Shown here: piece after piece, positions 44,774-53,220 of the stretch
How positions within the stretch are numbered: the first letter of the stretch is position 1
Layout: the number at the start of each line of letters is the position of its first letter
NCBI RefSeq assembly: GCF_000340565.2
Contig: NZ_CP007203.1
Span: 2,152,909 to 2,206,145 of the forward strand
Reading direction: 5' to 3'
Origin: Nodularia spumigena CCY9414
GTDB taxonomy: Bacteria > Cyanobacteriota > Cyanobacteriia > Cyanobacteriales > Nostocaceae
DNA length: 53,237 bases
Position numbers and translations under genes: made by a program
Notes under the pieces: model-generated
Databases searched by the model: none
Seen by the model: only the letters and a program-made list of their open reading frames with translations
What the model was told of the DNA's origin: nothing

Positions 44774-44995
44774 ATGGATACTGCTGTTAGATATGATATT
44801 GGGGTGATTAGGGAAGAAGCTCGTCAACTGGTCAAAAAAGGACTTCTTCACCGTCAACAGCCAATCTACTCTTTATGTAGATACGTTCCTAATCGTGACT
44901 GGATATTGTTTGAAACGGAATTAGAAAAGCATGAATTTTTGCTCAGAGATAGGATTATTGACCTATTGAGTAGTGAAACATGGGAGGAAGATTGA
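44774..44995 (+). CDS. DUF4327 family protein
   Basis: A 73-residue soluble protein of the cyanobacterial DUF4327 family: YDIGVIREEARQLVKKGLLHRQQPIYSLCRYVPNRDW. It is of normal length for the family and has no known activity. It is monocistronic, with an intrinsic terminator 45 bases after its stop. Confidence 0.85.
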   Translation: MDTAVRYDIGVIREEARQLVKKGLLHRQQPIYSLCRYVPNRDWILFETELEKHEFLLRDRIIDLLSSETWEED

Positions 44996-45038
44996 TCCTG
45001 CAAAAATAACTTGAAGCGACTTACATAAGAAACTCTGG

Positions 45039-45070
45039 TAAAAAACCACGAATTAATTATTGGTTTTTTA
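45039..45070 (+). terminator. Intrinsic terminator of the DUF4327 gene
   Basis: A perfect ten-base stem, TAAAAAACCA paired with TGGTTTTTTA around a 12-base loop, with a built-in T tract. Confidence 0.8.
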
Positions 45071-45150
45071 AATGTAACTCGCTTTTTTTGGTAAATTTAC
45101 TAGATACAATATTCCATATTACTCTATCTAAATCGAGAGAATTGAAAGTT

Positions 45151-45182
45151 TTAAAATCCCGGTATGTGACAATATCGGGATT
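45151..45182. terminator. Hairpin, possible second terminator
   Basis: AAAATCCCGGTA and TATCGGGATTTT form a 12-base stem with one wobble and an 8-base loop. It is symmetrical, so the direction is open; a T run follows on the plus strand and an A run precedes. Confidence 0.6.
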
Positions 45183-45269
45183 TTGGTTGATAAGAATAAT
45201 TTACAGGACTTTGTAAGTAAATGAAGTACACACATTAATACAGCAGTTCTCGGTTAATTAGACCACAGT

Positions 45270-45297
45270 GTAGAGACGTTGTATGCAACGTCTCTAC
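45270..45297. repeat. GTAGAGA palindrome, copy 3
   Basis: A 28-base near-palindrome with arms GTAGAGACGTTG and CAACGTCTCTAC, followed by GGGTTTTTTTT, so it could terminate a rightward transcript. Confidence 0.88.
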
Positions 45298-45343
45298 AGG
45301 GTTTTTTTTACCTGAAAATTGCTGTAAATTCAGTCGATATCAA

Positions 45344-45589
45344 TTAGGCTGGAACATCTTGTACTCCAATCCAGCCAGTGATAGTTTGACCTTTACCAGG
45401 GTAAATTATATTATTCTCTGTAGGCTGAACTTTTTCAGCTAAGTTATCAGGAAACGCTTTTTCCAGATAAACAGGATTTTGCTGATAAAATACTGGCATA
45501 TCTTGCCAACAATGACGGCAAAACCAAGCAAAGCCTGAAACACGTATATGTGGCAAAAGTAATCCTGAACAACAAGGACAGTAATTCAT
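45344..45589 (-). CDS. Small zinc-ribbon protein, unknown function
   Basis: An 81-residue protein with two Cys pairs in the first 32 residues: YCPCCSGLLL and WFCRHCWQDM, with His13 and Arg between. The spacing is that of a zinc ribbon. The C-terminal part is polar without motifs. It is not assigned to a family. A single gene; similar short proteins are common in Nostocales. Confidence 0.65.
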   Translation of the reverse strand: MNYCPCCSGLLLPHIRVSGFAWFCRHCWQDMPVFYQQNPVYLEKAFPDNLAEKVQPTENNIIYPGKGQTITGWIGVQDVPA

Positions 45590-46205
45590 ATTATTCTATA
45601 ATCCTGATAATAAAAAGCTGTTTGTAGAAAATCAGGGCTGTTAATTAATCAGCCCAACGTCATTAAAAAAACTATTTATATCTCAAGTCTAATGAAAAAT
45701 TATGAGGAGATGACAAATAACGTGATATTCCGCAAGCTTTCGTAATATTTATACATGAAGTATTGTGTAGTAAAATCAATTTTATTTACTAACACTTGAC
45801 ATTATTTAAATTGCCGACACATCCAAAAAAACTCGCCCCGCTTTTATAGCAACGGACAGGGCGCTGAGGACATGACAAAATTTCAAAACCAATTTACTAA
45901 TTTTTATGAATAAAATATACCATAATGTCTTGTGGAGCGGGCATCTAGCCCGCTAATCACCAATGATTTAAACAAAAATTTGTGGCGTTGCTGAATCAAA
46001 GTATGAAATGCCAACATTACCTTTTTTCTTTGTCTCTACCCTACGGGAACGTTTTCAACGAATGCGCCTAACTTACTTCGTGATAGAGCCTAAGACACGC
46101 CTTAGCCATACGCTAGGCTAGTGCGTGCTAGCGGAGCGGAGCAACGACAAATTCATATTTGAAATCAGCAACGCCAAAATTGAGCTACTGAACAGCATTC
46201 AATAC
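45590..46205. other. Non-coding region downstream of glnB
   Basis: No gene is supported. It contains a hairpin AGCGGGC-ATCTA-GCCCGCT (about 45937-45955), a terminator-like structure on the minus strand at about 45825-45853, and Nostoc-type dispersed palindromes (46080-46140). Confidence 0.45.
45824..45854 (-). terminator. Candidate minus-strand intrinsic terminator
   Basis: Read leftward, CGCCC, a loop region, GGGGCG, then AGTTTTTTT. It lies 350 bases past the glnB stop, so it may end a long 3' UTR or a separate small RNA. Confidence 0.45.
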
Positions 46206-46559
<354 letters not shown>

Positions 46560-46801
46560 CTACTAATAGCTTCGTTTATCAATTTACCCGATAGGGGCAA
46601 AACTCCATATTTTCCAATTGGAGATGTCGCGCCAACGCTGATTTTAATCAGTATCAGCAAGTATGTAAGAATTGCCACTTTTTTTAAACTGTATGCGCCC
46701 TACCAAAATAATTCTGACTTGGTGCGGAGATTTTGGTGAGGTTTTTGTATGTAATTTTTGTAACTCAAAAATAAATGATCAGAAAAAGCTAATTTATCGC
46801 C

Positions 46802-46912
46802 CTAGTACCGCAAGGCGGAAGTCAAAAGTCAAAAGTCAAAAGTCAAAAGTCTGACTTTATAGGCTTTTGATTGATTTTAAATGGTTGTCCTATTTACGCC
46901 GTACTGTACTAG
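46802..46912. mobile_element. MITE, CTAGTAC family, copy 3, abutting a stop codon
   Basis: Starts CTAGTACCGCAAGGCGG and ends CGCCGTACTGTACTAG, giving inverted ends; the interior is almost identical to 33192-33301. The TGA of the leftward gene occupies 46913-46915, directly against the right end. Confidence 0.88.
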
Positions 46913-47515
46913 TCACATAGGTGAGGTTAACGAACGATTTTGATTTTCAAACAAGGGACGCACAATCAAATACCCAGCCCCAAAAGCAGTGAACATGATT
47001 AAGAAGATCGTAACAGCTAACCACCAGCCACTAAATTCTTTAACTTTTCTTTTCGTCGGGTGATAATAGTGAACCTCTTGCTCTTCTATAAAAAATGTCT
47101 CTGGTATGGGGTGATTTATTTCTACAGGTGCTGAGAATTCAGGGTAATGCCTGTTTTCTTTAACTACGGGTGGACTCTGACGAGAAGCTTGCTGAGGTGG
47201 AGGGGCTGCTGTGGCTGGATTTTTCGCTTCACCAGCAGCATGGGTGGCTTGGGAATGACTCGGTTTAGGACTAGAATTTACAAACTTTTGCAGATGTAAC
47301 AAAGACTGAACAACTTTGCTAATTTCTTGACGTAATAATTCATTTTCTTGCTCTAGTTGGTGATTTTGTTGAGTGAGTGTATCTAATTTTGCTTGTGTTG
47401 ACTGTAGCTCTGTGGCTAATTCCCGGTACACATACAATGGTACAGATGTCGGCTGGGTTGAAGAATTTGGTGGTTTGGCTGAATTGCGGGGAACAGAATT
47501 GGGGGTTGTTTGCAT
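46913..47515 (-). CDS. Coiled-coil protein with C-terminal membrane anchor
   Basis: Not assigned to a family. It has 200 residues: a Pro/Ser/Thr-rich start, a coiled coil at about residues 28-75 (ELQSTQAKLDTLTQQNHQLEQ region), a disordered Pro/Ala/Gln segment, then one helix near the end (WLAVTIFLIMFTAFGAGYLIV, about 167-187). The topology suggests a tail-anchored protein with its coiled coil in the cytoplasm. The stop codon directly abuts a MITE, so the last residues (NQNRSLTSPM) may differ from those of orthologues. Confidence 0.7.
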   Translation of the reverse strand: MQTTPNSVPRNSAKPPNSSTQPTSVPLYVYRELATELQSTQAKLDTLTQQNHQLEQENELLRQEISKVVQSLLHLQKFVNSSPKPSHSQATHAAGEAKNPATAAPPPQQASRQSPPVVKENRHYPEFSAPVEINHPIPETFFIEEQEVHYYHPTKRKVKEFSGWWLAVTIFLIMFTAFGAGYLIVRPLFENQNRSLTSPM

Positions 47516-47651
47516 AGATAAGTTAGTATCAAAAATTTAATTTATCAGTTCGTACAGAGATATTAGCAAAGTATAGTCCCCCTGAAACTAGTCCCAGAAT
47601 ATTAGACAAATTCTCTTCCTAACAGTTAACCACTAGCACAACACACATGAG

Positions 47652-48473
47652 TTAATTTTGTAACAGGGAAAAAAAGTGTCCCACAGGCCCTTGTCCTTTG
47701 CCAATATCGAGGGCGTAAGTGAGTGCATTAGTTACATACTCCTTTGCCTGTTGTACAGCAGGCCATAAGTCCATACCCATGGCCAAATTTGCAGCGATCG
47801 CAGCTGATAGTGTACAACCAGTACCGTGGGTATTTTTTGTCTCCACTCGCTGTGTAATTAAAGTTTCCAGTTTCTGCCCATCAAACCAGATATCAACACC
47901 ACGCAAATTACCCAGCATCCCGCCACCTTTGACTAAAACGGCTTTTACCTTGAGATTTCGGTGTATAACTTGAGCCGCCGCCCGCATCTCATCTAAAGTA
48001 TTAATTGCTAAACCGCTTAAAATCTGCGCCTCATAACGATTTGGTGTCACAATAGCCGCTTGAGGTAATAAGACATAACGCAGAGTTTTCACTGCATCAT
48101 CGTCAATTAATTGCGCCCCTGTGCGTGATACCATTACCGGGTCAACAACTAAATTATGAATTTGTAATGCTTCCACTTGCTGGGCGACAGCAGAGATAAT
48201 TTTCTGGTTCAGCAACATTCCAGTTTTTGCAGCTTGCACACCAATATCTTCCACCACGGCTTGAATTTGGGCTATCACCGCCTCCGTAGACATAGCATCA
48301 ACCCGCACCACACCTAAAGTATTTTGTGCCGTCACGCAGGTAATAGCGCTCGTACCGTGGACGCGGTGAAAAGCAAAGGTACGTAAATCAGCTTGAATAC
48401 CCGCACCACCACCGCTATCTGAACCAGCAATGGTTAAAGCCACAGGTACTCTAGAGGTGATTTCAGCGTTCAT
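47652..48473 (-). CDS. thiD: Hydroxymethylpyrimidine/phosphomethylpyrimidine kinase
   Basis: A 273-residue ribokinase-superfamily enzyme of thiamine synthesis. It has ALTIAGSDSGGGAGIQADLRTF (residues 12-33), VVDPVMVSRTGAQL near 115, and the anion-hole/catalytic motif NTHGTGCTLSAAIAANLA near 213-230. It phosphorylates HMP and HMP-P to HMP-PP. It is single, with no thi neighbours visible and no TPP riboswitch recognised in the short leader. Confidence 0.95.
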   Translation of the reverse strand: MNAEITSRVPVALTIAGSDSGGGAGIQADLRTFAFHRVHGTSAITCVTAQNTLGVVRVDAMSTEAVIAQIQAVVEDIGVQAAKTGMLLNQKIISAVAQQVEALQIHNLVVDPVMVSRTGAQLIDDDAVKTLRYVLLPQAAIVTPNRYEAQILSGLAINTLDEMRAAAQVIHRNLKVKAVLVKGGGMLGNLRGVDIWFDGQKLETLITQRVETKNTHGTGCTLSAAIAANLAMGMDLWPAVQQAKEYVTNALTYALDIGKGQGPVGHFFSLLQN

Positions 48474-48528
48474 AGAAATTATAGTTGAGATGGTAGTTGC
48501 TGGGCTGTTAAAAAAGAGAAATTTTACA

Positions 48529-48960
48529 CTACTGATTTTGTTCTTTATTTAAATCTTGCCAGACTCCCTGCAAATACTTACCCCATTTTGCAGCTAAAGG
48601 AACTTCTGTGAATGGAATGCGTACAGATGGGGATTCAGACAAGAGAAATTCTAACTCAATAGCTCGACCTTTTTGGGGATAATTTTCCAATTCTACTATT
48701 TTATCATCTACCAAAAGACGTATATCTTTAACGTCCAGCAGAGAAAAAGTGTCTAATTCAATCAGCCCTTTAGGTGTGGGTTTACCCCAAGTTATATTGT
48801 TATCTTTTAAACCCAATACAGCATAAATATCATATTTGGATTTATCAAATTGCTCCGCCCAAAGACGATATGCTTCCAGCTTCTGGTACTCCCTTGAACC
48901 TTGCCAAGCCAACCAGAAAAATGCAACTAGCAAAGGCAACCATAAAAGACCACGTTCCAT
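48529..48960 (-). CDS. Membrane-anchored conserved protein, unknown function
   Basis: Not recognised. It has 143 residues with one N-terminal helix (LLWLPLLVAFFWLAW) then a soluble domain with beta-rich text such as LIELDTFSLLDVKDIRLLVDDKIVEL. It probably faces the periplasm or lumen. It lies 56 bases upstream of thiD on the same strand and may share its transcript. It is divergent from the subtilase gene. Confidence 0.65.
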   Translation of the reverse strand: MERGLLWLPLLVAFFWLAWQGSREYQKLEAYRLWAEQFDKSKYDIYAVLGLKDNNITWGKPTPKGLIELDTFSLLDVKDIRLLVDDKIVELENYPQKGRAIELEFLLSESPSVRIPFTEVPLAAKWGKYLQGVWQDLNKEQNQ

Positions 48961-49069
48961 TGTTTATATAGTCCTAAATCTTGAGTAAAAATTGTAAATA
49001 GTACACCAATCAGGCACGAAGATAAGTTATGGTAGTGAGAAAACTGGCAAAAAGCTGTAATCAGTTAAG

Positions 49070-50923
49070 ATGAAAAAACTTATATTATTGTGCTTGTTTC
49101 TCATCGGGCTGGGGGCTGCTGTATTTGGTTTCCTGAATTTTCAGGGTTTAGCAGCTAAAGGCGAGTTTGAGACGATTTTGCTAGATTTTCGCCAAGATAT
49201 TCCCGCAGAGGTAATAGAGCAGAATTTACAAGCGATCGCTCAAGAATACAACGTCACACCCCGATTAGACAATCAATTTTCAGCGTCAGATCATGTGTAT
49301 ATTATTGAAGGCGATCGCCAGCGACTGAAAAAACTGAAAAAATCTCCATTCGCCCAATTTACACAATTAATCGAGCCAAATTACATATATAGAAAGATTC
49401 CTCTACCAGCCGCAGCAACTTGGTTTGAAGATATTTTACCATCTCCAGATCATCAAGCAAATCCCACATTAATTGGCCCTAACGACCAATTTTACAGCAA
49501 ACAGTGGAACCTGCACAACATCGGCATGGAAGGCGCGTGGACTCAAACCAAAGGCAGTGGCGTAACAGTAGCTGTAATTGACACTGGCATAACTCGCGTC
49601 CGTGACTTGGTAGACACGAAATTTGTGAAAGGGTATGATTTTGTGAGCGATCGCGAAGAAGCCACAGACGATAACGGACACGGTACTCACGTCGCCGGCA
49701 CCATAGCCCAAGCCACCAATAACACTTATGGTGTAGCCGGCATTGCCTACGAAGCCAGTCTCATGCCCTTAAAAGTTCTCAGCGCCTACGGTGGCGGAAC
49801 CGTCGCCGACATAGCCGAAGCAATTAAATTTGCTGCTGACAACGGTGCAGACGTAATTAATATGAGCTTAGGTGGCGGTGGTGAAAGCCAATTAATGAAA
49901 CAAGCCATCGACTACGCCCACAACAAAGGCGTAACCATTGTAGCCGCAGCCGGCAACGAAAATGCCAATGGCGCAAGTTATCCCGCACGTTACCCCCACG
50001 TAATTGGCGTTTCTGCATTTGGTCCAGACGGAGAAAAAGCCGCTTATTCCAACTTTGGCGCAGGCGTAGATATTTCCGCACCTGGTGGTAGTGACGCTGG
50101 TGCAATTCTCCAAGAAACCATCGACCCCGACAACAACGGCGAAGGAGTATTTCTCGCACTCCAGGGAACAAGCATGGCTTCCCCCCACGTTGCAGGTGTA
50201 GCCGCATTAATTAAAGCTTCTGGAGTCACTGAACCAGACGAAATATTAAAAGTCCTCAAGCAGTCAGCAAGAATTATCCAAGATGATAGCTTTAACTATT
50301 ATGGCGCTGGACAACTTAACGCCGAAGCCGCAGTCAAACTCGCCACACAAGGACAAATCAGCTTCCAAGACTTCTTCCGGTGGTTAAGAGATAACGGTTA
50401 TCTCAACCCTCGTTTTTGGATTGATGGCGGTGCAGTAGCATTAGTACCTAAACTACTCATGGTATTGGGTTCCTATCTTCTAGCTTGGTTTTTGCGGGTT
50501 TACTTCCCCTTCGCCTGGAGTTGGTCTTTATCCAGTGGCTTAATAGCTGGTAGTTCTGGTTTATTCTTCCTCCGGGGATTATATATCTTTGACCTCCCCC
50601 AATGGCCATTCCGAGTTTTAGGCAGTTCCATTCCCGAACTAGGAAACACCCTTCAAGGAACTAACGCCTTAAATCCCATATTTGCCAGCGTGTTAATTCC
50701 CGTAGTTTTAATAGCATTATTCTTAGGACATCCTAGCTGGAAATGGTTTGCCATTGGTTCGTCCCTGGGCTTCGCGGCATTTTTAACAGTTAGTGCCATT
50801 TACGACCCAGCAGTGTGGGGTTTAGGAAGTAGCTACCTAGCGCGGAGTTTCCTCATCATCAACGCCATACTCTGTTATGGACTAGCCCGTTTAGCATTAA
50901 AAACCGAAACTCAAACAACATAA
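49070..50923 (+). CDS. Subtilisin-like S8 serine protease with C-terminal membrane domain
   Basis: A 617-residue protease. There is a signal or anchor helix (about residues 3-22), a propeptide-like segment to about 140, then the S8 catalytic domain: Asp in VAVIDTGI (about 172), His in [13 protein letters not shown] (about 205), oxyanion Asn in [11 protein letters not shown] (about 300) and Ser in [16 protein letters not shown] (about 370). Residues 450-617 hold about five hydrophobic helices, which is unusual for a secreted subtilase, so the protease domain is probably tethered outside the cytoplasmic membrane. The substrate is unknown. Confidence 0.92.
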   Translation: MKKLILLCLFLIGLGAAVFGFLNFQGLAAKGEFETILLDFRQDIPAEVIEQNLQAIAQEYNVTPRLDNQFSASDHVYIIEGDRQRLKKLKKSPFAQFTQLIEPNYIYRKIPLPAAATWFEDILPSPDHQANPTLIGPNDQFYSKQWNLHNIGMEGAWTQTKGSGVTVAVIDTGITRVRDLVDTKFVKGYDFVSDREEATDDNGHGTHVAGTIAQATNNTYGVAGIAYEASLMPLKVLSAYGGGTVADIAEAIKFAADNGADVINMSLGGGGESQLMKQAIDYAHNKGVTIVAAAGNENANGASYPARYPHVIGVSAFGPDGEKAAYSNFGAGVDISAPGGSDAGAILQETIDPDNNGEGVFLALQGTSMASPHVAGVAALIKASGVTEPDEILKVLKQSARIIQDDSFNYYGAGQLNAEAAVKLATQGQISFQDFFRWLRDNGYLNPRFWIDGGAVALVPKLLMVLGSYLLAWFLRVYFPFAWSWSLSSGLIAGSSGLFFLRGLYIFDLPQWPFRVLGSSIPELGNTLQGTNALNPIFASVLIPVVLIALFLGHPSWKWFAIGSSLGFAAFLTVSAIYDPAVWGLGSSYLARSFLIINAILCYGLARLALKTETQTT

Positions 50924-50924
50924 G

Positions 50925-51130
50925 GGGAAAGAAGCAGGGGGGCAGGGTGCAGGGTGCAGGGGAGAAGAGGCAGGGGGGCAGGGTGCAGGGGGCAGGGGGG
51001 AAGAAACTTCTCAATCTCTATTCCCCACTCACCACTCCCCACTCCCAACTCCCAACTCCCAACTCCCAACTCCCAACTCCCTACTCCCAACTCCCAACTC
51101 CCAACTCCCAACTCCCAACTCCCTACTCCC
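50925..51130. repeat. G-rich and ACTCCCA heptamer repeats
   Basis: GGCAGGGTGCAGG units (50938-51000) are followed by about 14 tandem CCCAACT/CCCTACT heptamers (51020-51130). An apparent upstream extension of the next gene's reading frame through this repeat is not coding. Confidence 0.9.
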
Positions 51131-51138
51131 TAGAAAAT

Positions 51139-51363
51139 ATGAGCATTACAGTTACAGGTACAATTGAACGCCGAAATATTGGTACTGGCGTTTGGGCGTT
51201 AGTTACAGATGAGGGTAATACTTACGAAATCCTCAGAGGTGCTGACAAAAACTTGCTTAAAGCCGGACAAACAGCAAAAGTTACAGGACAAGTACGTGAA
51301 GATGTCATGACTATTGCCATGATAGGCCCTGTCCTGGAAGTCAAATCTTTTGAAGTAGTTTAG
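51139..51363 (+). CDS. Small beta-barrel protein, DUF5818-like
   Basis: A 74-residue protein starting at [13 protein letters not shown]; the longer open frame from 50947 is repeat DNA. The sequence alternates like a small OB-type barrel ([37 protein letters not shown]). It resembles short cyanobacterial proteins annotated DUF5818; this family call is from memory and moderate. It ends two bases before the convergent thioredoxin-like gene. Confidence 0.72.
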   Translation: MSITVTGTIERRNIGTGVWALVTDEGNTYEILRGADKNLLKAGQTAKVTGQVREDVMTIAMIGPVLEVKSFEVV

Positions 51364-51365
51364 CT

Positions 51366-51683
51366 TTAACTAGCCGCCGAATTGAGGACTTCTTGTAGAC
51401 TAGTTCTAAACTCACCTTTGGGATGACCTCCTTTGACTTCACCCTTAATCTGAAATTCTCCCTCTGGAGATTCACAGATAATGTAAGTAGGCCATCCCAT
51501 TTCTGATTTATCTGGATACTGAGATAACAAAACTTGGCGATATTTACGGTAACTAGCCGTATCTTGCATTTTCACGTCGATAAATTGCAAACCCAACTCT
51601 TCAGCCACCTTTTTGTCATAAAAAGACATTTTGTGGCAGATACCGCAGTCTTCTGAAGAAAATTTAATAACAGCTAAACTCAT
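51366..51683 (-). CDS. Thioredoxin-like fold protein with CGIC motif
   Basis: A 105-residue protein with a thioredoxin fold: AVIKFSSEDCGICHKMSFYDKKVAEELGLQFIDV, a Cys-Gly-Ile-Cys active site at about residues 14-17. The cis-Pro is probably in GWPTYIICES. The motif differs from CGPC thioredoxin, so it is probably a reductase or oxidase of unknown partner. It is the last protein-coding gene before the sRNA array. Confidence 0.82.
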   Translation of the reverse strand: MSLAVIKFSSEDCGICHKMSFYDKKVAEELGLQFIDVKMQDTASYRKYRQVLLSQYPDKSEMGWPTYIICESPEGEFQIKGEVKGGHPKGEFRTSLQEVLNSAAS

Positions 51684-52514
51684 GAGGCTATGTATATATA
51701 AGCTTTAGGGAGACTACCACATCAGTCAAAAACCAACAATAAAATTCTAGAAAAAATTAATGCTTTGAGCAAACATCCGAGGAAATACTCCGTAGGTAAG
51801 CGATCGCAATTATTTATATAATCAATCAAAGGCTGTAAATTTTTATTGCATTGGGTGATCAAAGCGGCGCTCTAGGGCGGGAAAATTCGCCGGAAAGCCT
51901 GTGAGCAAATGATCCCCCGGCTTTTTAAAAGATCAAAGCTATCTAACAAAAATCTAGCTATTTAACTAAAAATTATGATAGGATAGATAAAACTACAATC
52001 AATACATCTACAAAATGTAGTTTTGCATAATATCTAGGCAATATATTAGGCAAATCTCATAAGTAATGCAAAAATGCAATACTGATTTGCTACAAGGCTA
52101 ATAGTGTTAGGGTGAAGTAACCTAGAAAGTTTGATAAACCAACGTCTGCTAGGTAAGGGATGCAAAAGCTTACTTGGTGTGATAACTTTGGAACACTTGG
52201 CAAAAACCAATTATTAAAAAACTAATAACTTAAATCCTCTGTTACTTGTTTAACAGTCTTTAACTGCGAATATCAGGTAAAACTGTAAAAACGGTAAGCT
52301 CTCAAGCTCTTGATTTCCATTTGTCCAGTTCTATTTATTTATTGGTAGTCTTGTACAGATTTTCAGAAATGGTTGCAATCTAGGTTTTGTCAATAAACTC
52401 TGACAATATTAGGAATAAAAAACTATCTACAGTAGAACATTTTCATAATCTTGCGTTATAATGTTTGCCTAAGCAACAACAAATGAGCTAAGGCTATCGG
52501 CAGAAGACTTTCTC
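51684..52514. other. Long non-coding region left of the sRNA array
   Basis: No protein gene is supported over 830 bases. A structured segment at about 51865-51926 ends in a terminator-like hairpin. The remainder is AT-rich; I see no further intact array copies here, though a degenerate one may exist. Confidence 0.45.
51889..51926 (+). terminator. Terminator-like hairpin of unknown transcript
   Basis: GCCGG and CCGGC pair around a 23-base loop and are followed by TTTTT. Just upstream CGGCG and CGCCG (51865-51892) can also pair, so a small structured RNA ending here is possible. Confidence 0.4.
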
Positions 52515-52571
52515 AAAAAACTCCATCGAATCTTTGCCGGCAAAGGGAGTTAGTTATCAGGGTGCATCTAC
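52515..52571 (-). ncRNA. nsiR1: NsiR1-like sRNA, copy A (most divergent)
   Basis: The leftmost array copy, read leftward. The core GATGCACCCTGATAACTAAC is shared with other copies. The terminator differs: the arms AACTCC/GGAGTT enclose a perfect CTTTGCCGGCAAAG hairpin before TTTTTT. The 5' end is estimated from the spacing to TCCGGA at 52603-52608. Confidence 0.62.
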
Positions 52572-52602
52572 TAATTAAATGTTCTCAGGTTGAGTCCAGC
52601 CC

Positions 52603-52608
52603 TCCGGA
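52603..52608 (-). promoter_or_regulatory. TCCGGA box of copy A
   Basis: An exact TCCGGA placed about 30-35 bases before the estimated start, as in heterocyst-related (DIF+) promoters of Nostoc sp. PCC 7120. Confidence 0.6.
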
Positions 52609-52648
52609 TAAATCTTTCCCAAGATTTGTTATTATTCTGTTTTAATAG

Positions 52649-52705
52649 AAAAAACCCCTAGTGGTGGCAGCCAGCCAGGGGAGTTAGTTATCAGTGTGTA
52701 TCTAC
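52649..52705 (-). ncRNA. nsiR1: NsiR1-like sRNA, copy B
   Basis: Read leftward: the core with CTGATAACTAACTCCCC, then a hairpin CCCCTGGCTGGC/GCCACCACTAGGGG region and TTTTTT. It differs from copies E and F at several positions. Confidence 0.7.
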
Positions 52706-52736
52706 CAATCAACTTTTCTAGGATCAAATACCATGT

Positions 52737-52742
52737 TCCGGA
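52737..52742 (-). promoter_or_regulatory. TCCGGA box of copy B
   Basis: An exact TCCGGA, 134 bases from the box of copy A. Confidence 0.62.
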
Positions 52743-52782
52743 TAAAATTGTCACAAATGGGAATGTTGGTTCTACCCAACAT

Positions 52783-52839
52783 AAAAAAATCCCTCACTGG
52801 TGGCAGTCTAGGGGAGTTAATTATCAGGACGCATTTATC
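52783..52839 (-). ncRNA. nsiR1: NsiR1-like sRNA, copy C
   Basis: Read leftward: CCTGATAATTAACTCCCC, a loop, AGGGA and TTTTTTT. The 5' part has diverged (GATAAATGCGTCC). Its promoter box has one change (TCTGGA read on the plus strand, 52859-52864), so it may be weak. Confidence 0.65.
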
Positions 52840-52858
52840 AAGCATCAGTTAAGTTTGT

Positions 52859-52864
52859 TCTGGA
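52859..52864 (-). promoter_or_regulatory. Degenerate TCCGGA box of copy C
   Basis: Plus-strand TCTGGA (minus TCCAGA), one mismatch from TCCGGA, 122 bases from the copy B box. Confidence 0.4.
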
Positions 52865-52906
52865 CAAAATTATCATTAATGATATGATGGTTGCTGTTTA
52901 CAGAAG

Positions 52907-52966
52907 AAAAAAATTCCCCAATGAGTGTTAGTCAGGTAGGGGAATTAATTATCAGGTTGCATCTAC
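52907..52966 (-). ncRNA. nsiR1: NsiR1-like sRNA, copy D
   Basis: A 60-base unit read leftward from GTAGATGCAACCTGATAATT to the CCCC/GGGG hairpin and TTTTTTT. An AT-rich candidate -10 (GATTAAATT) lies just upstream. Confidence 0.75.
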
Positions 52967-52997
52967 CAATTTAATCTTCGCGCTGCAACTACCATTC

Positions 52998-53003
52998 TCC
53001 GGA
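52998..53003 (-). promoter_or_regulatory. TCCGGA box of copy D
   Basis: An exact TCCGGA followed leftward by GAATGGTAGTTGC, about 24 bases from the candidate -10. Confidence 0.65.
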
Positions 53004-53036
53004 GAAACCTATCATCATCAATAGTGTAAATTGCAT

Positions 53037-53096
53037 AAAAAAATCCCCCAACGGGTGTTAGCCAGTCAGGGGAGTTAGTTATCAGGGTGCATCTAC
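53037..53096 (-). ncRNA. nsiR1: NsiR1-like sRNA, copy E (complete)
   Basis: A 60-base unit, identical to copy F through core and terminator. Read leftward: GTAGATGCACCCTGATAACT, the terminator arms TCCCC and GGGGGA around TGACTGGCTAACACCCGTT, then TTTTTTT. The promoter has TCCGGA at 53128-53133 and TAAATT at 53098-53103, 24 bases apart. This matches the size (about 60 nt), tandem organisation and promoter of NsiR1 in Nostoc sp. PCC 7120. Confidence 0.8.
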
Positions 53097-53127
53097 TAAT
53101 TTAATCTTCGTGGCACATCTACCATTC

Positions 53128-53133
53128 TCCGGA
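53128..53133 (-). promoter_or_regulatory. TCCGGA box of copy E
   Basis: An exact TCCGGA, 130 bases from the copy D box. The flanking TTCTCCGGA and CACATCTACCA are shared with copy D in part. Confidence 0.68.
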
Positions 53134-53160
53134 CAAAATTTCAGAAACTGTGAATTGCAT

Positions 53161-53220
53161 AAAAAAATCCCCCAACGGGTGTTAGCCAGTCAGGGGAGTT
53201 AGTTATCAGGGTGCATCTAC
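53161..53220 (-). ncRNA. nsiR1: NsiR1-like sRNA, copy F (promoter cut by window end)
   Basis: The core and terminator are identical to copy E over 60 bases. The window ends 17 bases upstream of the estimated 5' end, so its TCCGGA box is outside. Confidence 0.76.

Noticed and set aside
46651-46664. NtcA site upstream of glnB
   Set aside because: It reads GTA-N8-TAT and not TAC, and no well-spaced -10 box follows. Too weak to call.
50947-51138. N-terminal extension of the DUF5818-like protein
   Set aside because: The open frame there is made of heptamer simple repeats; the conserved protein starts at MSITVTG.
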